Shown here: piece after piece, positions 1-5,703 of the stretch
How positions within the stretch are numbered: the stretch's first letter is position 1
Layout of the letters: the number at the start of each line of letters is the position of its first letter
From: Candidatus Woesearchaeota archaeon
GTDB lineage: Archaea > Nanobdellota > Nanobdellia > Woesearchaeales > 21-14-0-10-32-9
DNA length: 8,847 nt
Assembly: GCA_003560545.1 (NCBI GenBank)
Contig: PWLK01000083.1
Coordinates: 1-8,847 of the forward strand
Reading direction: 5' to 3'
Made by a program: the position numbers and the translations under genes
The notes under the pieces: model-generated
The model's database searches: none
Told to the model about the DNA's origin: nothing
Seen by the model: the letters and a program-made list of their open reading frames with translations, nothing else

Positions 1-658
1 ACCCGGTTCCGCTCGGCCCAAGCATTTTATGCCCTGAAGCAGTGTAAAAATCAACTCCCAGGTTTTTTAGGTTTATTTCTTTGTGGCTCGCGCTTTGCGC
101 TCCATCCACAAGTATTTTCGCGCCTTCCTCCCTTGATATCTTTGCTAGTTCTTTCACGTCCTGTGTTGTCCCGTCAAGGTTGCTTGTGTGGTTCGTTGCT
201 ACCAGGGTTGTTCCTTTCACTTTTCTTTTGAAATCTTCTATGTTGCCGTGCTCGTAGAATTCCAGCTTAATTTTCTTCTTTTTTTCCAGGACTTGCCATG
301 GCACTAAGTTGCTGTTGTGTTCCTTGTCGCTCAGAAGAATTTTGTTTCCTTCCTTGAACGGAAAAGATTTAGCAACAAGGTTTATTCCCTCGGTTGTATT
401 CCTTGTGAAGATTATCTCTTCTGTTTTCGCGTTGAAGTGCCTCGCTATGGTTTTCCTTGCTTCTTCTATTTTAGTTGTGACTTTTCTTCCTAGTGCGTGG
501 CTGCTTCTCCCTCCGCACGCGCTGTATTCTTCGTAGTAAGAATTCATTGCTTCCAGGACTTGCTTTGGTTTTAGGCTTACACAGCTGGAATCAAGGTACG
601 TGTATTTTCCTAGTACTTTGAAGTCTTTCCTGTACTTTCCTGGTTTGAATCCTATCAT
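1..658 (-). CDS. Class V aminotransferase / SufS-like cysteine desulfurase, N-terminal part (cut by window edge)
   Basis: PLP-dependent fold-type I enzyme of the class V group; the closest look is SufS/CsdA cysteine desulfurase, which takes sulfur from cysteine for Fe-S or thiolation pathways. 219 residues are visible of the usual roughly 400. Seen in order: an N-terminal YLDSSCVSLKP segment (residues 21-31), TRNTTEGINLV (85-95) as in SufS, EHNSNLVPW (113-121) with His114 placed to stack on PLP, VDGAQS (184-189) with the Asp that binds the pyridine nitrogen, and SGHKMLGPSGTG at the end, whose Lys211 should form the Schiff base. The persulfide cysteine would lie beyond the left edge, so desulfurase versus lyase or transaminase cannot be decided. 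The ATG at 658-656 is the only good start and has no Shine-Dalgarno; a weak TATA-like TTAAAA is centred about 27 bp upstream, which suits a leaderless message. It is divergent from the dehydrogenase at 763. Confidence 0.88.
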   Translation of the reverse strand, partial: MIGFKPGKYRKDFKVLGKYTYLDSSCVSLKPKQVLEAMNSYYEEYSACGGRSSHALGRKVTTKIEEARKTIARHFNAKTEEIIFTRNTTEGINLVAKSFPFKEGNKILLSDKEHNSNLVPWQVLEKKKKIKLEFYEHGNIEDFKRKVKGTTLVATNHTSNLDGTTQDVKELAKISREEGAKILVDGAQSASHKEINLKNLGVDFYTASGHKMLGPSGTG

Positions 659-682
659 TCTGGGTTTGTTTTGTTGTTTTGC

Positions 683-688
683 TTTTAA
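683..688 (-). promoter_or_regulatory. Weak TATA-like box for the aminotransferase gene
   Basis: The minus strand reads ATTAAAAG here, centred about 27 bp upstream of the ATG at 658, the spacing expected for a leaderless archaeal transcript. The whole 659-762 spacer is A/T-rich, so this assignment is weak. Confidence 0.3.
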
Positions 689-749
689 TTTTTATGTTTT
701 TTGTAACCAAAAACTTTTTTAACTAGTTCTCTAGGGGTATTGTTTATAA

Positions 750-757
750 GAGGTGAG
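750..757 (+). promoter_or_regulatory. Ribosome binding site of the short-chain dehydrogenase
   Basis: GAGGTGAG with a 5-base gap before the ATG at 763 matches the archaeal anti-Shine-Dalgarno almost perfectly and fixes this start. It implies a leadered transcript. A possible TATA element is the T-run followed by AAC at about 715-723, which would give a leader of about 20 bases. Confidence 0.75.
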
Positions 758-762
758 TTTTA

Positions 763-1521
763 ATGGACGATTTATTTAGCTTGAAAGATAAAGTTGCGGT
801 GGTTACAGGCGCGAGTGGTGGCTTGGGCCAGGCTATCGCGGTTGGTTTTGCTAGGCACGGCGCGAAAATCGTGGTTTCTGATGTTAAGGATGTTTCCGAG
901 ACTGTTAAAAAGGTGGAAGGGGCTGGCAGCGAGGCTATTGGTTTGAAGGTTGATGTTTCCAGCAAGGATGAGTTGAAAGGTATGTTCCAGGCTGCGGAGG
1001 ATGAGTTTGGCGGCGTGGATATTCTTGTGAATAACGCAGGTATTCTTAGGACTGGCCCTGCGGAGTCTTTGCCGAAGGAAGACTGGGATGTTGTTATTAA
1101 TGTGAATCTGACCAGTCAGTTCAATGCTGCCCAGGAGGTCTTTCCTTTTTTGAAGAAGCGCGGCGGCGGCAGGATTATTAATGTTGCTAGTATTGCTGGT
1201 TTGCTTGCGTTTAACCAGGCTATTCCGTATAACGCTAGTAAAGGAGGGGTTATCCAGCTTTCAAGGTCTTTGGCTTTTGAGTGGGCGCAGCATAACATCT
1301 TGGTAAACGCTATTTGCCCAGGTATTTTCTTGACGGATATGACTCAGGGCATGCTGGAGCAAGAGGGTTTTCAGCAGATGATTAAGGGTAATGTTCCTAT
1401 GGCGAGGCACGCGGTTCCTGAAGAATTAGTGGGCGCGGCTATCTATCTTGCTTCTAAAGCAGGAAGCTATACGAACGGGCACGCCATGGTTGTTGATGGC
1501 GGGTGGACTTGCCACTTATAA
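763..1521 (+). CDS. Short-chain dehydrogenase/reductase (classical SDR, NAD-type)
   Basis: Classical SDR oxidoreductase of 252 residues, the normal length, presumably a soluble cytoplasmic tetramer. It has the Rossmann motif TGASGGLG (15-22), an Asp at the end of strand beta-2 (Asp40) that favours NAD(H) over NADP(H), NNAG (90-93), an Asn in VINVNL (113 or 115), catalytic Ser143 in VASIAG, Tyr156-x3-Lys160 in YNASK, and CPG at 185-187. The catalytic set is intact. The overall style, including FSLKDKVAVVTG at the start and VVDGGW near the end, resembles the sugar-acid dehydrogenase branch (2-deoxy-gluconate or gluconate 5-dehydrogenase type), but SDR substrates cannot be read reliably from sequence. 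It stands alone on this strand: divergent from the aminotransferase, convergent with the DsbA-like gene, and followed at once by an 11-T tract, so it is probably monocistronic. Confidence 0.93.
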   Translation: MDDLFSLKDKVAVVTGASGGLGQAIAVGFARHGAKIVVSDVKDVSETVKKVEGAGSEAIGLKVDVSSKDELKGMFQAAEDEFGGVDILVNNAGILRTGPAESLPKEDWDVVINVNLTSQFNAAQEVFPFLKKRGGGRIINVASIAGLLAFNQAIPYNASKGGVIQLSRSLAFEWAQHNILVNAICPGIFLTDMTQGMLEQEGFQQMIKGNVPMARHAVPEELVGAAIYLASKAGSYTNGHAMVVDGGWTCHL

Positions 1522-1524
1522 GAA

Positions 1525-1535
1525 TTTTTTTTTTT
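1525..1535 (+). terminator. Poly-T terminator after the dehydrogenase
   Basis: An uninterrupted run of 11 T starts 3 bases after the TAA stop at 1519-1521. Archaeal RNA polymerase terminates at such coding-strand T-tracts without needing a hairpin. The run overlaps the last bases of the convergent DsbA-like gene, whose TAA is 1536-1534. Confidence 0.7.
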
Positions 1536-2445
1536 ATTCTCTTATTTTTATATCTATTAATCTTTTGAGGGTGTTTATGTCTCTTTGGCTGGAACCCGTG
1601 ACTTTTTCCCCGTTAACATAATATGTTGGTGTTCCGCGGACATGTGCGTTTATTCCTTCGTCTAGCCTGCGCAGGACTTCTTCCAGTGTTCTTTCTGATT
1701 CATAGCATTCTATGAACTTGTTTGTGTCAAGGCCTAGTTCCATTGCGAGTTCATAGTAGTCTTCGTCAAGTATTAGTTCGTGTTGTCTTTCAAATAATTC
1801 ATGTCTTACTTCAAGGAAAGCGTCTTGTTCGTACGCGCATTGCGCGGCTCTTGCTGATTCGAATGAGTTCCTGTGTTCTAGTATTGGGAAGTCTTTGAAC
1901 ACGAATCTTACCCTGTCCTGGTATTCTTCTAGTGTTTCTTCTATTAACGGGTTGGCTTGAGTTGTGTAAGGACAGGTATAGCACCCGAATATTATAACCG
2001 TGACATCTGCGTCAGGCAGGCCTATGCTTGGGTCGTCTCCTGGTATTGGTGTTATTGGTTCTTCCGGGTATTCTGTTACGAGTTCTGAGTACGCTCCTTG
2101 TATTGTAAATGGGCATATCCCTGTTTCCCCGGGTGCTACGCAGCTCCCGTATACTGCTAAGTTGTATGTTCCTACTCCTAGTTCGTATACGGACCATGCG
2201 AGGAGTATTATCATTATCCAGCTGAATACCTCAAAATACTTGAATAAGAAACGCCCTACTTTAGGGTTTTTCCTGGCTAGTTTTCCTGTAATCTGGTTTT
2301 TTAGCCTTTTGTCCAGCCCGGTCTCGCATTTCCGTAGGGTTACTCGTCTGAATACGCATTCAGCGGCTTCTTTGGCTATTAGTCTGTAGTTTGCGATGAA
2401 TATTCCCAGGATTCCGAAGACTACTAGTGCTATTACGCAGATCAT
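1534..2445 (-). CDS. Membrane-anchored DsbA-like thiol oxidoreductase
   Basis: 303-residue DsbA/thioredoxin-fold protein, likely making or reshuffling disulfides outside the cytoplasmic membrane. It has two hydrophobic segments (about 3-19 and 74-93) separated by a basic loop (21-65) that should stay cytoplasmic, which puts the thioredoxin-like domain (about 140-303) outside. The active site is CYTC-PY (Cys155 and Cys158, with Pro159), preceded by the strand VTVIIFG. A helical insertion follows (about 190-265) and then GTPTYYVNG (271-279), where Pro273 is the cis-proline facing the CxxC pair. Another Cys pair (Cys102, Cys111) sits just after the second helix, and Cys203 and Cys247 lie in the helical domain. 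The ATG at 2445 has no Shine-Dalgarno but has TTTATAAA centred 27 bp upstream, so it is likely leaderless with its own promoter inside the gap to the Lrp gene. Substrates and the reoxidising partner (for example VKOR) are not in the window. Confidence 0.85.
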   Translation of the reverse strand: MICVIALVVFGILGIFIANYRLIAKEAAECVFRRVTLRKCETGLDKRLKNQITGKLARKNPKVGRFLFKYFEVFSWIMIILLAWSVYELGVGTYNLAVYGSCVAPGETGICPFTIQGAYSELVTEYPEEPITPIPGDDPSIGLPDADVTVIIFGCYTCPYTTQANPLIEETLEEYQDRVRFVFKDFPILEHRNSFESARAAQCAYEQDAFLEVRHELFERQHELILDEDYYELAMELGLDTNKFIECYESERTLEEVLRRLDEGINAHVRGTPTYYVNGEKVTGSSQRDINTLKRLIDIKIRE

Positions 2446-2466
2446 GTTTGTCGGTGGCGTTCCTTG

Positions 2467-2476
2467 GTTTATAAAA
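2467..2476 (-). promoter_or_regulatory. TATA box of the DsbA-like gene
   Basis: The minus strand reads TTTTTATAAACC, centred about 27 bp upstream of the ATG at 2445. There is no Shine-Dalgarno between them, which suits leaderless initiation. It sits in the 39-bp gap after the Lrp/AsnC stop codon, so this gene need not be cotranscribed with the regulator. Confidence 0.65.
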
Positions 2477-2484
2477 ATATGCTT

Positions 2485-2946
2485 TTATCTTTGCACTCCC
2501 AGGTTTTCTTTGTGTGACAGGAATTCTTCTCTTTTGATGTCTTCCATTACGAAGAATTCTTTTTTTTCTTGTGGTTCGTGTTCTTCTAGTTTTCGGTTGA
2601 ATTCGTCTAGTTCTTCCAGGTCTTTGAATATGGCTTCTGCTAGGTAGTCGTATCCGTTGTTGATTCTGAAGAACGTGTTTATCCTTGGGTGTCTTAATAG
2701 GAATTTGTGTAGTTCTTCTTTTCTTTCTTTTTTTGCTGTGAGCAGTATCTGTGTTTTTACGTGGTATCCTAGTTGTTTGAAGTCTATTAGTGCGGTGTGT
2801 TTGCGTATTAGCTTGTTTTTTTCGTATTCTTTTATTTTGTCGAACAACGTGCTTACAGGTATCTTGGTTTGTCTGCTTAGCTTTGTCAGGCTTGTCCTGC
2901 TGTTCTCCCGGAATTTGCTTATTAAGAGTATTTCTTTTTCTTGCAT
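2485..2946 (-). CDS. Lrp/AsnC-family transcriptional regulator
   Basis: 153-residue DNA-binding regulator of the Lrp/AsnC (feast/famine) family. Residues 1-48 form the helix-turn-helix: LTKLSRQTKIPVSTLFDKIK (20-39) matches the AsnC pattern of helix, turn and recognition helix, followed by the linker LIRKHTALIDFKQLGY (46-61). Residues about 62-135 are the ligand-sensing and oligomerising RAM domain, with NNGYDYLAEAI (97-107) at the usual place of the effector-pocket loop. Length is typical. The start is taken as ATG 2946. A GTG at 2955 is in frame, but it is part of the GGGGGGTGA ribosome site that serves this ATG. The promoter TATA is at 2998-3006, so the message has a leader of about 30 bases. 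The gene is divergent from the winged-helix operon, and the palindromes between them are candidate binding sites for it, including autoregulation. The effector (often an amino acid in this family) is unknown. Confidence 0.88.
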   Translation of the reverse strand: MQEKEILLISKFRENSRTSLTKLSRQTKIPVSTLFDKIKEYEKNKLIRKHTALIDFKQLGYHVKTQILLTAKKERKEELHKFLLRHPRINTFFRINNGYDYLAEAIFKDLEELDEFNRKLEEHEPQEKKEFFVMEDIKREEFLSHKENLGVQR

Positions 2947-2951
2947 TTTTT

Positions 2952-2960
2952 TCACCCCCC
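2952..2960 (-). promoter_or_regulatory. Ribosome binding site that decides the Lrp/AsnC start
   Basis: GGGGGGTGA on the minus strand lies 5 bases before the ATG at 2946. The GTG inside it is in frame with the gene, but as part of the ribosome site it is unlikely to be the start. Confidence 0.7.
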
Positions 2961-2997
2961 AACCTCTTTTTTCTTGTGGGTTTTACTGGTTTCTTGG

Positions 2998-3006
2998 TAA
3001 TATAAA
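2998..3006 (-). promoter_or_regulatory. TATA box of the Lrp/AsnC gene
   Basis: The minus strand reads TTTATATTA in an otherwise mixed context. A start of transcription about 26 bp downstream falls near 2976, leaving a leader that contains the ribosome site. The 3030-3054 palindrome is centred about 40 bp upstream of this box. Confidence 0.6.
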
Positions 3007-3029
3007 CGTTTTTTATGCCCTTGAAACGG

Positions 3030-3054
3030 TTGTTTCAGGATTTCCCTGAAACAA
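3030..3054 (+). repeat. Perfect 10-bp inverted repeat, candidate operator 1
   Basis: Arms TTGTTTCAGG and CCTGAAACAA flank ATTTC, giving a 25-bp dyad. A degenerate half-site, TTGAAAC at 3021-3027, sits just before it. Centre-to-centre spacing of the arms is about 15 bp. It lies between the Lrp TATA box and the divergent operon, and its 9-mer core recurs at 3123-3175. Symmetric sites of this size are typical for dimeric winged-helix or Lrp-type regulators. Which protein binds is inference. Confidence 0.65.
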
Positions 3055-3057
3055 AAC

Positions 3058-3099
3058 TTGTTTTTGTATCAAAATCATTAATCAGTATACAAAAAACAA
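3058..3099 (+). repeat. Imperfect inverted repeat between the two TTGTTTCAG dyads
   Basis: TTGTTTTTGTAT at 3058-3069 mirrors ATACAAAAAACAA at 3087-3099 with one extra A and a 17-base spacer. It differs from the TTGTTTCAG family, though both share TTGTTT ends. It could be another operator or a cruciform-prone tract; the low complexity tempers confidence. Confidence 0.4.
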
Positions 3100-3122
3100 C
3101 ACCGAGCATTGTTTTTTGGTTG

Positions 3123-3175
3123 TTTTCTGAAACAAACATGCTTTTAAGGGCTTCGTTCAGCGTTGTTTCAGAAAA
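3123..3175 (+). repeat. Perfect 13-bp inverted repeat with 27-bp spacer, candidate operator 2
   Basis: Arms TTTTCTGAAACAA (3123-3135) and TTGTTTCAGAAAA (3163-3175) are exact reverse complements with centres 40 bp apart, close to four helical turns. The right arm ends on the base before the TATA box at 3176, so it covers the BRE position where TFB binds. A protein bound there would be expected to block initiation of the 3207 operon. The half-sites point the opposite way from those in the 3030-3054 dyad. Confidence 0.65.
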
Positions 3176-3184
3176 TTTATATAT
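3176..3184 (+). promoter_or_regulatory. TATA box of the winged-helix / TS-like operon
   Basis: TTTATATAT is centred 27 bp before the ATG at 3207, and no Shine-Dalgarno lies between. This supports a leaderless message and ATG 3207 as the true start rather than the in-frame ATG at 3015, which would place these control elements inside coding sequence. Confidence 0.75.
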
Positions 3185-3206
3185 CAACATCCCGTTTCGC
3201 AGCTTA

Positions 3207-4847
3207 ATGCATCCCACCGAGCAAAGAATACTTCAAAGATTTGGGAAGGACCCGGCGAGAGAGTTCTCCACGAACGACTTGGTAAGGCAAGTCTTTCCAG
3301 AGGAGTACGAGGAAGCAAGAAAATACATTTACAACGAGCAAAACGACAAAAGCGTTACCCTTCTCGGGAAGCGGAAGAAAGCCAGGCTTCACAGAAAAAT
3401 CCTTTACTACCTTTCAAGGCTCGAGCAAGAAGGCCTTATACGGGTTGCAAGGACGGAGGGCAAAGGCGAGAAGTACTTCGTTCTCAACGCTGACAAAGAA
3501 ATTGTGAGCAAGCGAGACAAAGCCCTCCGCAGCGTTCTCAGCACGATAAACATACAGGAAACAAACAACGTATCACTTCACGGCCTTGAATCTTACGAAG
3601 AAGCAAAAATGGTGAAGCGCTATGACTCCCAGAACTGGATTAACAGGATAAACTCTTTAATAATAGAATCAACCATCAGGAATGATATCAGCTCATTATA
3701 CCAGCTCGTAAACGAATTATACCCTTCTTATAACGACGTCCTCGGACTGAACAGGTTTGAAGAAGTAATAGCATCCGGGGACTTGCAGGACTTAAGGGCT
3801 TTCATAAAGAAATGTGATATAGACACCCGTGATTACAACAAGTACATAAACCTCTTAATAGACCTTTCAAATGTAAAAGACGCGGTCAAGCTATCCGATT
3901 TCATTGAAAGCTTTGCAAGCATCAACCCTGAAAAAATGTTCGTAGTATTCAAGGCCAACTCCCGTACTATTTCAAACCACACGCGTTTCATAAAGCAACT
4001 CATAAAGCACTTTGCAGCTAACAAGATACGAATCAACATTCAGAACAAGGACTTAAAAGAAGCGCCTTACATGATCGGCAGGGCTGGTGCGTACACCTTT
4101 AATGATGATGAATGGGTGTCTTACGAAGATGAATTCAAAGGCAGGACTATAGGGCTTTGCTGCTCCGAGACAAGCCTTTACATCGACGTTCACAGGTTCT
4201 TCCGCGAAAAGAAAAGCTTCTCCGAATTCAGGTCTTTCATATTAAAAGCGGCCAAGGCACTTCTAACCGCTTCCACTGCGCAGAGGAAGAAATCCGATGT
4301 ATTCTTTAAAACCCTGAACGATTTAAACAAAGGATATCAGAACAGGTTTTTCGCTTACTCTCACAATTACATACGCCTTTGGAATTTCGATTTATCCCAG
4401 TTCCCCGGGTTGGACAAAGAAGAACACAAAAACTTTGAAGCACTCATAAAAAGCTGTGCTGAAGACATAAACGAGTTTTGCAAGTCAGAAGAAACAATTT
4501 TTAAGAGTTGCGGCATACCCATAAGGTTTGAAGTAGTTCTTTCCAGTGCTTTCAGGCGTTTCGACCCAGAGTTTTTGAGCCCGAGGAAGTACAAGAAAGT
4601 AACGGTTAAAGGAATACACGATTTTCAGGAGCCTGAATTATTAGAGTACCTTAGAAGAAGGGAGGAGTTGATAAGCGTGTTCAGGCAGAACGACCGTGTA
4701 AGGTTCTTCCGCGCCCCAAACTTTTCATACGAAGAAGTCATATCTGAGTTCAACTTTTTGCTTAATGGGTTTAACATTCCTTTGTTTTCATATGATTTCA
4801 AGCCAAGAATCGGCGAGTTAACCCTGGATAGCTTTATAGATGAGTAG
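3207..4847 (+). CDS. Winged-helix protein with a large uncharacterised domain (possible degenerate class III RNR-like fold)
   Basis: 546 residues. I do not recognise the whole protein. Residues 1-95 look like a winged helix: helices around 5-11, 22-30 and 60-76 (RLHRKILYYLSRLEQEGLIR), then a wing with ARTEGKGEKYFVLN. Residues 100-546 are mostly alpha-helical with no signal peptide or membrane segment. Several stretches faintly recall the barrel of anaerobic ribonucleotide reductase (NrdD): SLYIDVHRFF followed by a long helix (323-360), an SCGIPIRFE ... AFRRFDPEFL region (434-457), and EEVISEFNFLLNGFNIPLFSY near the end (509-529). The Zn-cysteine and glycyl-radical motifs expected next in NrdD are absent because the protein stops there. 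Cysteines include a vicinal pair (318-319) and 203, 417, 425 and 435. It leads the operon: TAG overlaps the AGGTG ribosome site of the TS-like gene. A nucleotide-responsive regulator is one reading; the NrdD link is by eye only. Confidence 0.55.
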   Translation: MHPTEQRILQRFGKDPAREFSTNDLVRQVFPEEYEEARKYIYNEQNDKSVTLLGKRKKARLHRKILYYLSRLEQEGLIRVARTEGKGEKYFVLNADKEIVSKRDKALRSVLSTINIQETNNVSLHGLESYEEAKMVKRYDSQNWINRINSLIIESTIRNDISSLYQLVNELYPSYNDVLGLNRFEEVIASGDLQDLRAFIKKCDIDTRDYNKYINLLIDLSNVKDAVKLSDFIESFASINPEKMFVVFKANSRTISNHTRFIKQLIKHFAANKIRINIQNKDLKEAPYMIGRAGAYTFNDDEWVSYEDEFKGRTIGLCCSETSLYIDVHRFFREKKSFSEFRSFILKAAKALLTASTAQRKKSDVFFKTLNDLNKGYQNRFFAYSHNYIRLWNFDLSQFPGLDKEEHKNFEALIKSCAEDINEFCKSEETIFKSCGIPIRFEVVLSSAFRRFDPEFLSPRKYKKVTVKGIHDFQEPELLEYLRRREELISVFRQNDRVRFFRAPNFSYEEVISEFNFLLNGFNIPLFSYDFKPRIGELTLDSFIDE

Positions 4848-4855
4848 GTGTAATA

Positions 4856-5518
4856 ATGGATGTAAAAGATTCGGATGCGGCAAGGCTTTGGTGCAAGGCC
4901 ATGGACGTTGTTTTGAAGAAGGGCTTTGAGTACAAGGATAACGAGGGCAGGATTTGCAAAGAAATACTTAACCTTAACGTAACCCTTGAAAACCCTGGTA
5001 GTTCAGGAGTTGAAAGCCCTATAACTATGATTAACGAGTCAAGGAAATGGGTTTACCCTTCTAAGGAAGAGCTTGTTAACATAATCTTTAAGGAAGTCCA
5101 GGCACCGGTTTATGATTATACGTATGGCGGCAGGATTTTTAACTTCGCAGAAGAATTCGACCAGTTGAACGATTACATAATTCCCTTGCTTAAAAAAGAC
5201 CTTCAGTCCAGGAGGGCTACCCTTGTCATCTACGACCCTGTTTCTGATTCAAAGATTTCTAACAGGAACACTCCTGGTATTATTTACATTCAGTTCCGCG
5301 TTCGTCAGGGCAAGCTGTTAATGACGGCAGCTATAAGGAGTAATGACTTGTTCTTCGGCTGGCCTGCTAATATATTCCAGTTGTACAGCTTGCAAAAATT
5401 TGTTGCTGATAATTTAGGGAAAAGCGTTGGTGACATATCTGTTTTTGCTAATTCAGCCCATTTATTCCAGGATAATTTTAAGCACGCAGAAGAATTCATT
5501 GGCAAGGTGTTAGAATGA
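4856..5518 (+). CDS. Archaeal thymidylate synthase homologue lacking the catalytic cysteine
   Basis: 220 residues, about the length of archaeal thymidylate synthases, which methylate dUMP to dTMP. Landmarks: YTYGGRI (88-94), the phosphate-binding SRR (118-120), IYIQFRVRQGKL (143-154), RSNDLFFGWPANI (161-173), and NSAHLF (199-204). From residue 141 onward it aligns without gaps to E. coli ThyA: Arg161, Ser162, Asp164, Asn172 and His202 sit where Arg166, Ser167, Asp169, Asn177 and His207 do. The position of nucleophile Cys146 is Gly141 (TPG in place of PPC), and Tyr209, which contacts the sugar, is Phe204. The only cysteines (13, 34) are far from the site. Normal synthase chemistry is therefore unlikely; nucleotide binding may be kept. 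It starts 8 bases after the winged-helix gene with AGGTG (4846-4850) 5 bases upstream, and its TGA overlaps the next ATG. Alternatives are a diverged enzyme of another chemistry or a structural partner of its neighbours. Confidence 0.75.
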   Translation: MDVKDSDAARLWCKAMDVVLKKGFEYKDNEGRICKEILNLNVTLENPGSSGVESPITMINESRKWVYPSKEELVNIIFKEVQAPVYDYTYGGRIFNFAEEFDQLNDYIIPLLKKDLQSRRATLVIYDPVSDSKISNRNTPGIIYIQFRVRQGKLLMTAAIRSNDLFFGWPANIFQLYSLQKFVADNLGKSVGDISVFANSAHLFQDNFKHAEEFIGKVLE

Positions 5519-5703
5519 AGAAAAAGAAGGCTGTTAAGAAAAAGCCGGGGAAGCTGTCCAAGGACAAGGTGATTGAGGCTTTGCACGAGCAGCTCAGGAA
5601 GAAGGATGAGGAGATAAAAAGGTTGGAGGCTGAGAAAGAATTGCTTTTCAAGGTTTCTATTAAGAATGCGAAGAAGCGCCTTGAAGAAAAAAGTTCAGAG
5701 TAG
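5515..5703 (+). CDS. Small Lys-rich coiled-coil protein
   Basis: 62 residues, no known family recognised. Residues 1-12 are almost all Lys (KKKKAVKKKP), followed by one long predicted helix with heptad-like spacing of Leu, Ile and Val (about 16-57) and many Lys/Glu pairs, as in a short coiled coil. No Cys, signal or membrane segment. It is translationally coupled: its ATG overlaps the TGA of the TS-like gene (ATGA), and AGGTG (5505-5509) sits 5 bases upstream, so it is very likely real. The basic tail suggests nucleic-acid contact and the helix dimerisation or binding to one of the two proteins before it, but this is inference. Its last 9 bases overlap the end of the convergent uracil-DNA glycosylase gene. 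Confidence 0.65.
   Translation: MKKKKAVKKKPGKLSKDKVIEALHEQLRKKDEEIKRLEAEKELLFKVSIKNAKKRLEEKSSE
5687..5692 (-). terminator. Short T-tract after the uracil-DNA glycosylase
   Basis: Six T on the minus strand begin 2 bases past the TGA at 5697-5695, followed by a further pyrimidine-rich stretch. It is a plausible weak archaeal terminator located inside the convergent coiled-coil gene. Confidence 0.35.

Noticed and set aside
743..750. TTTATAAG as TATA box of the dehydrogenase
   Set aside because: It is only about 17 bp from the ATG, which would put the transcription start inside the gene and leave the good ribosome site unused.
2000..2389. 129-codon + strand frame inside the DsbA-like gene
   Set aside because: Opposite-strand shadow of a gene with an intact active site and cis-Pro motif; Ser-rich and featureless.
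2947..2955. GTG 2955 as start of the Lrp/AsnC gene
   Set aside because: This GTG is part of the GGGGGGTGA ribosome site for the ATG at 2946.
2360..2962. 200-codon open frame on the minus strand overlapping the Lrp and DsbA-like genes
   Set aside because: Lys/Arg/Thr-rich translation without domain character, covering two genes with clear family motifs; a frame shadow in A-rich DNA.
3021..3175. TTGTTTCAG repeats as a CRISPR array
   Set aside because: The units are 9-13 bases, inverted and unevenly spaced; there are no regular direct repeats with uniform spacers.
3015..3206. 64-codon N-terminal extension of the winged-helix protein starting at ATG 3015
   Set aside because: It spans the TATA box and all the dyads, has no ribosome site, and its translation does not look like a conserved domain; ATG 3207 has an ideal leaderless promoter.
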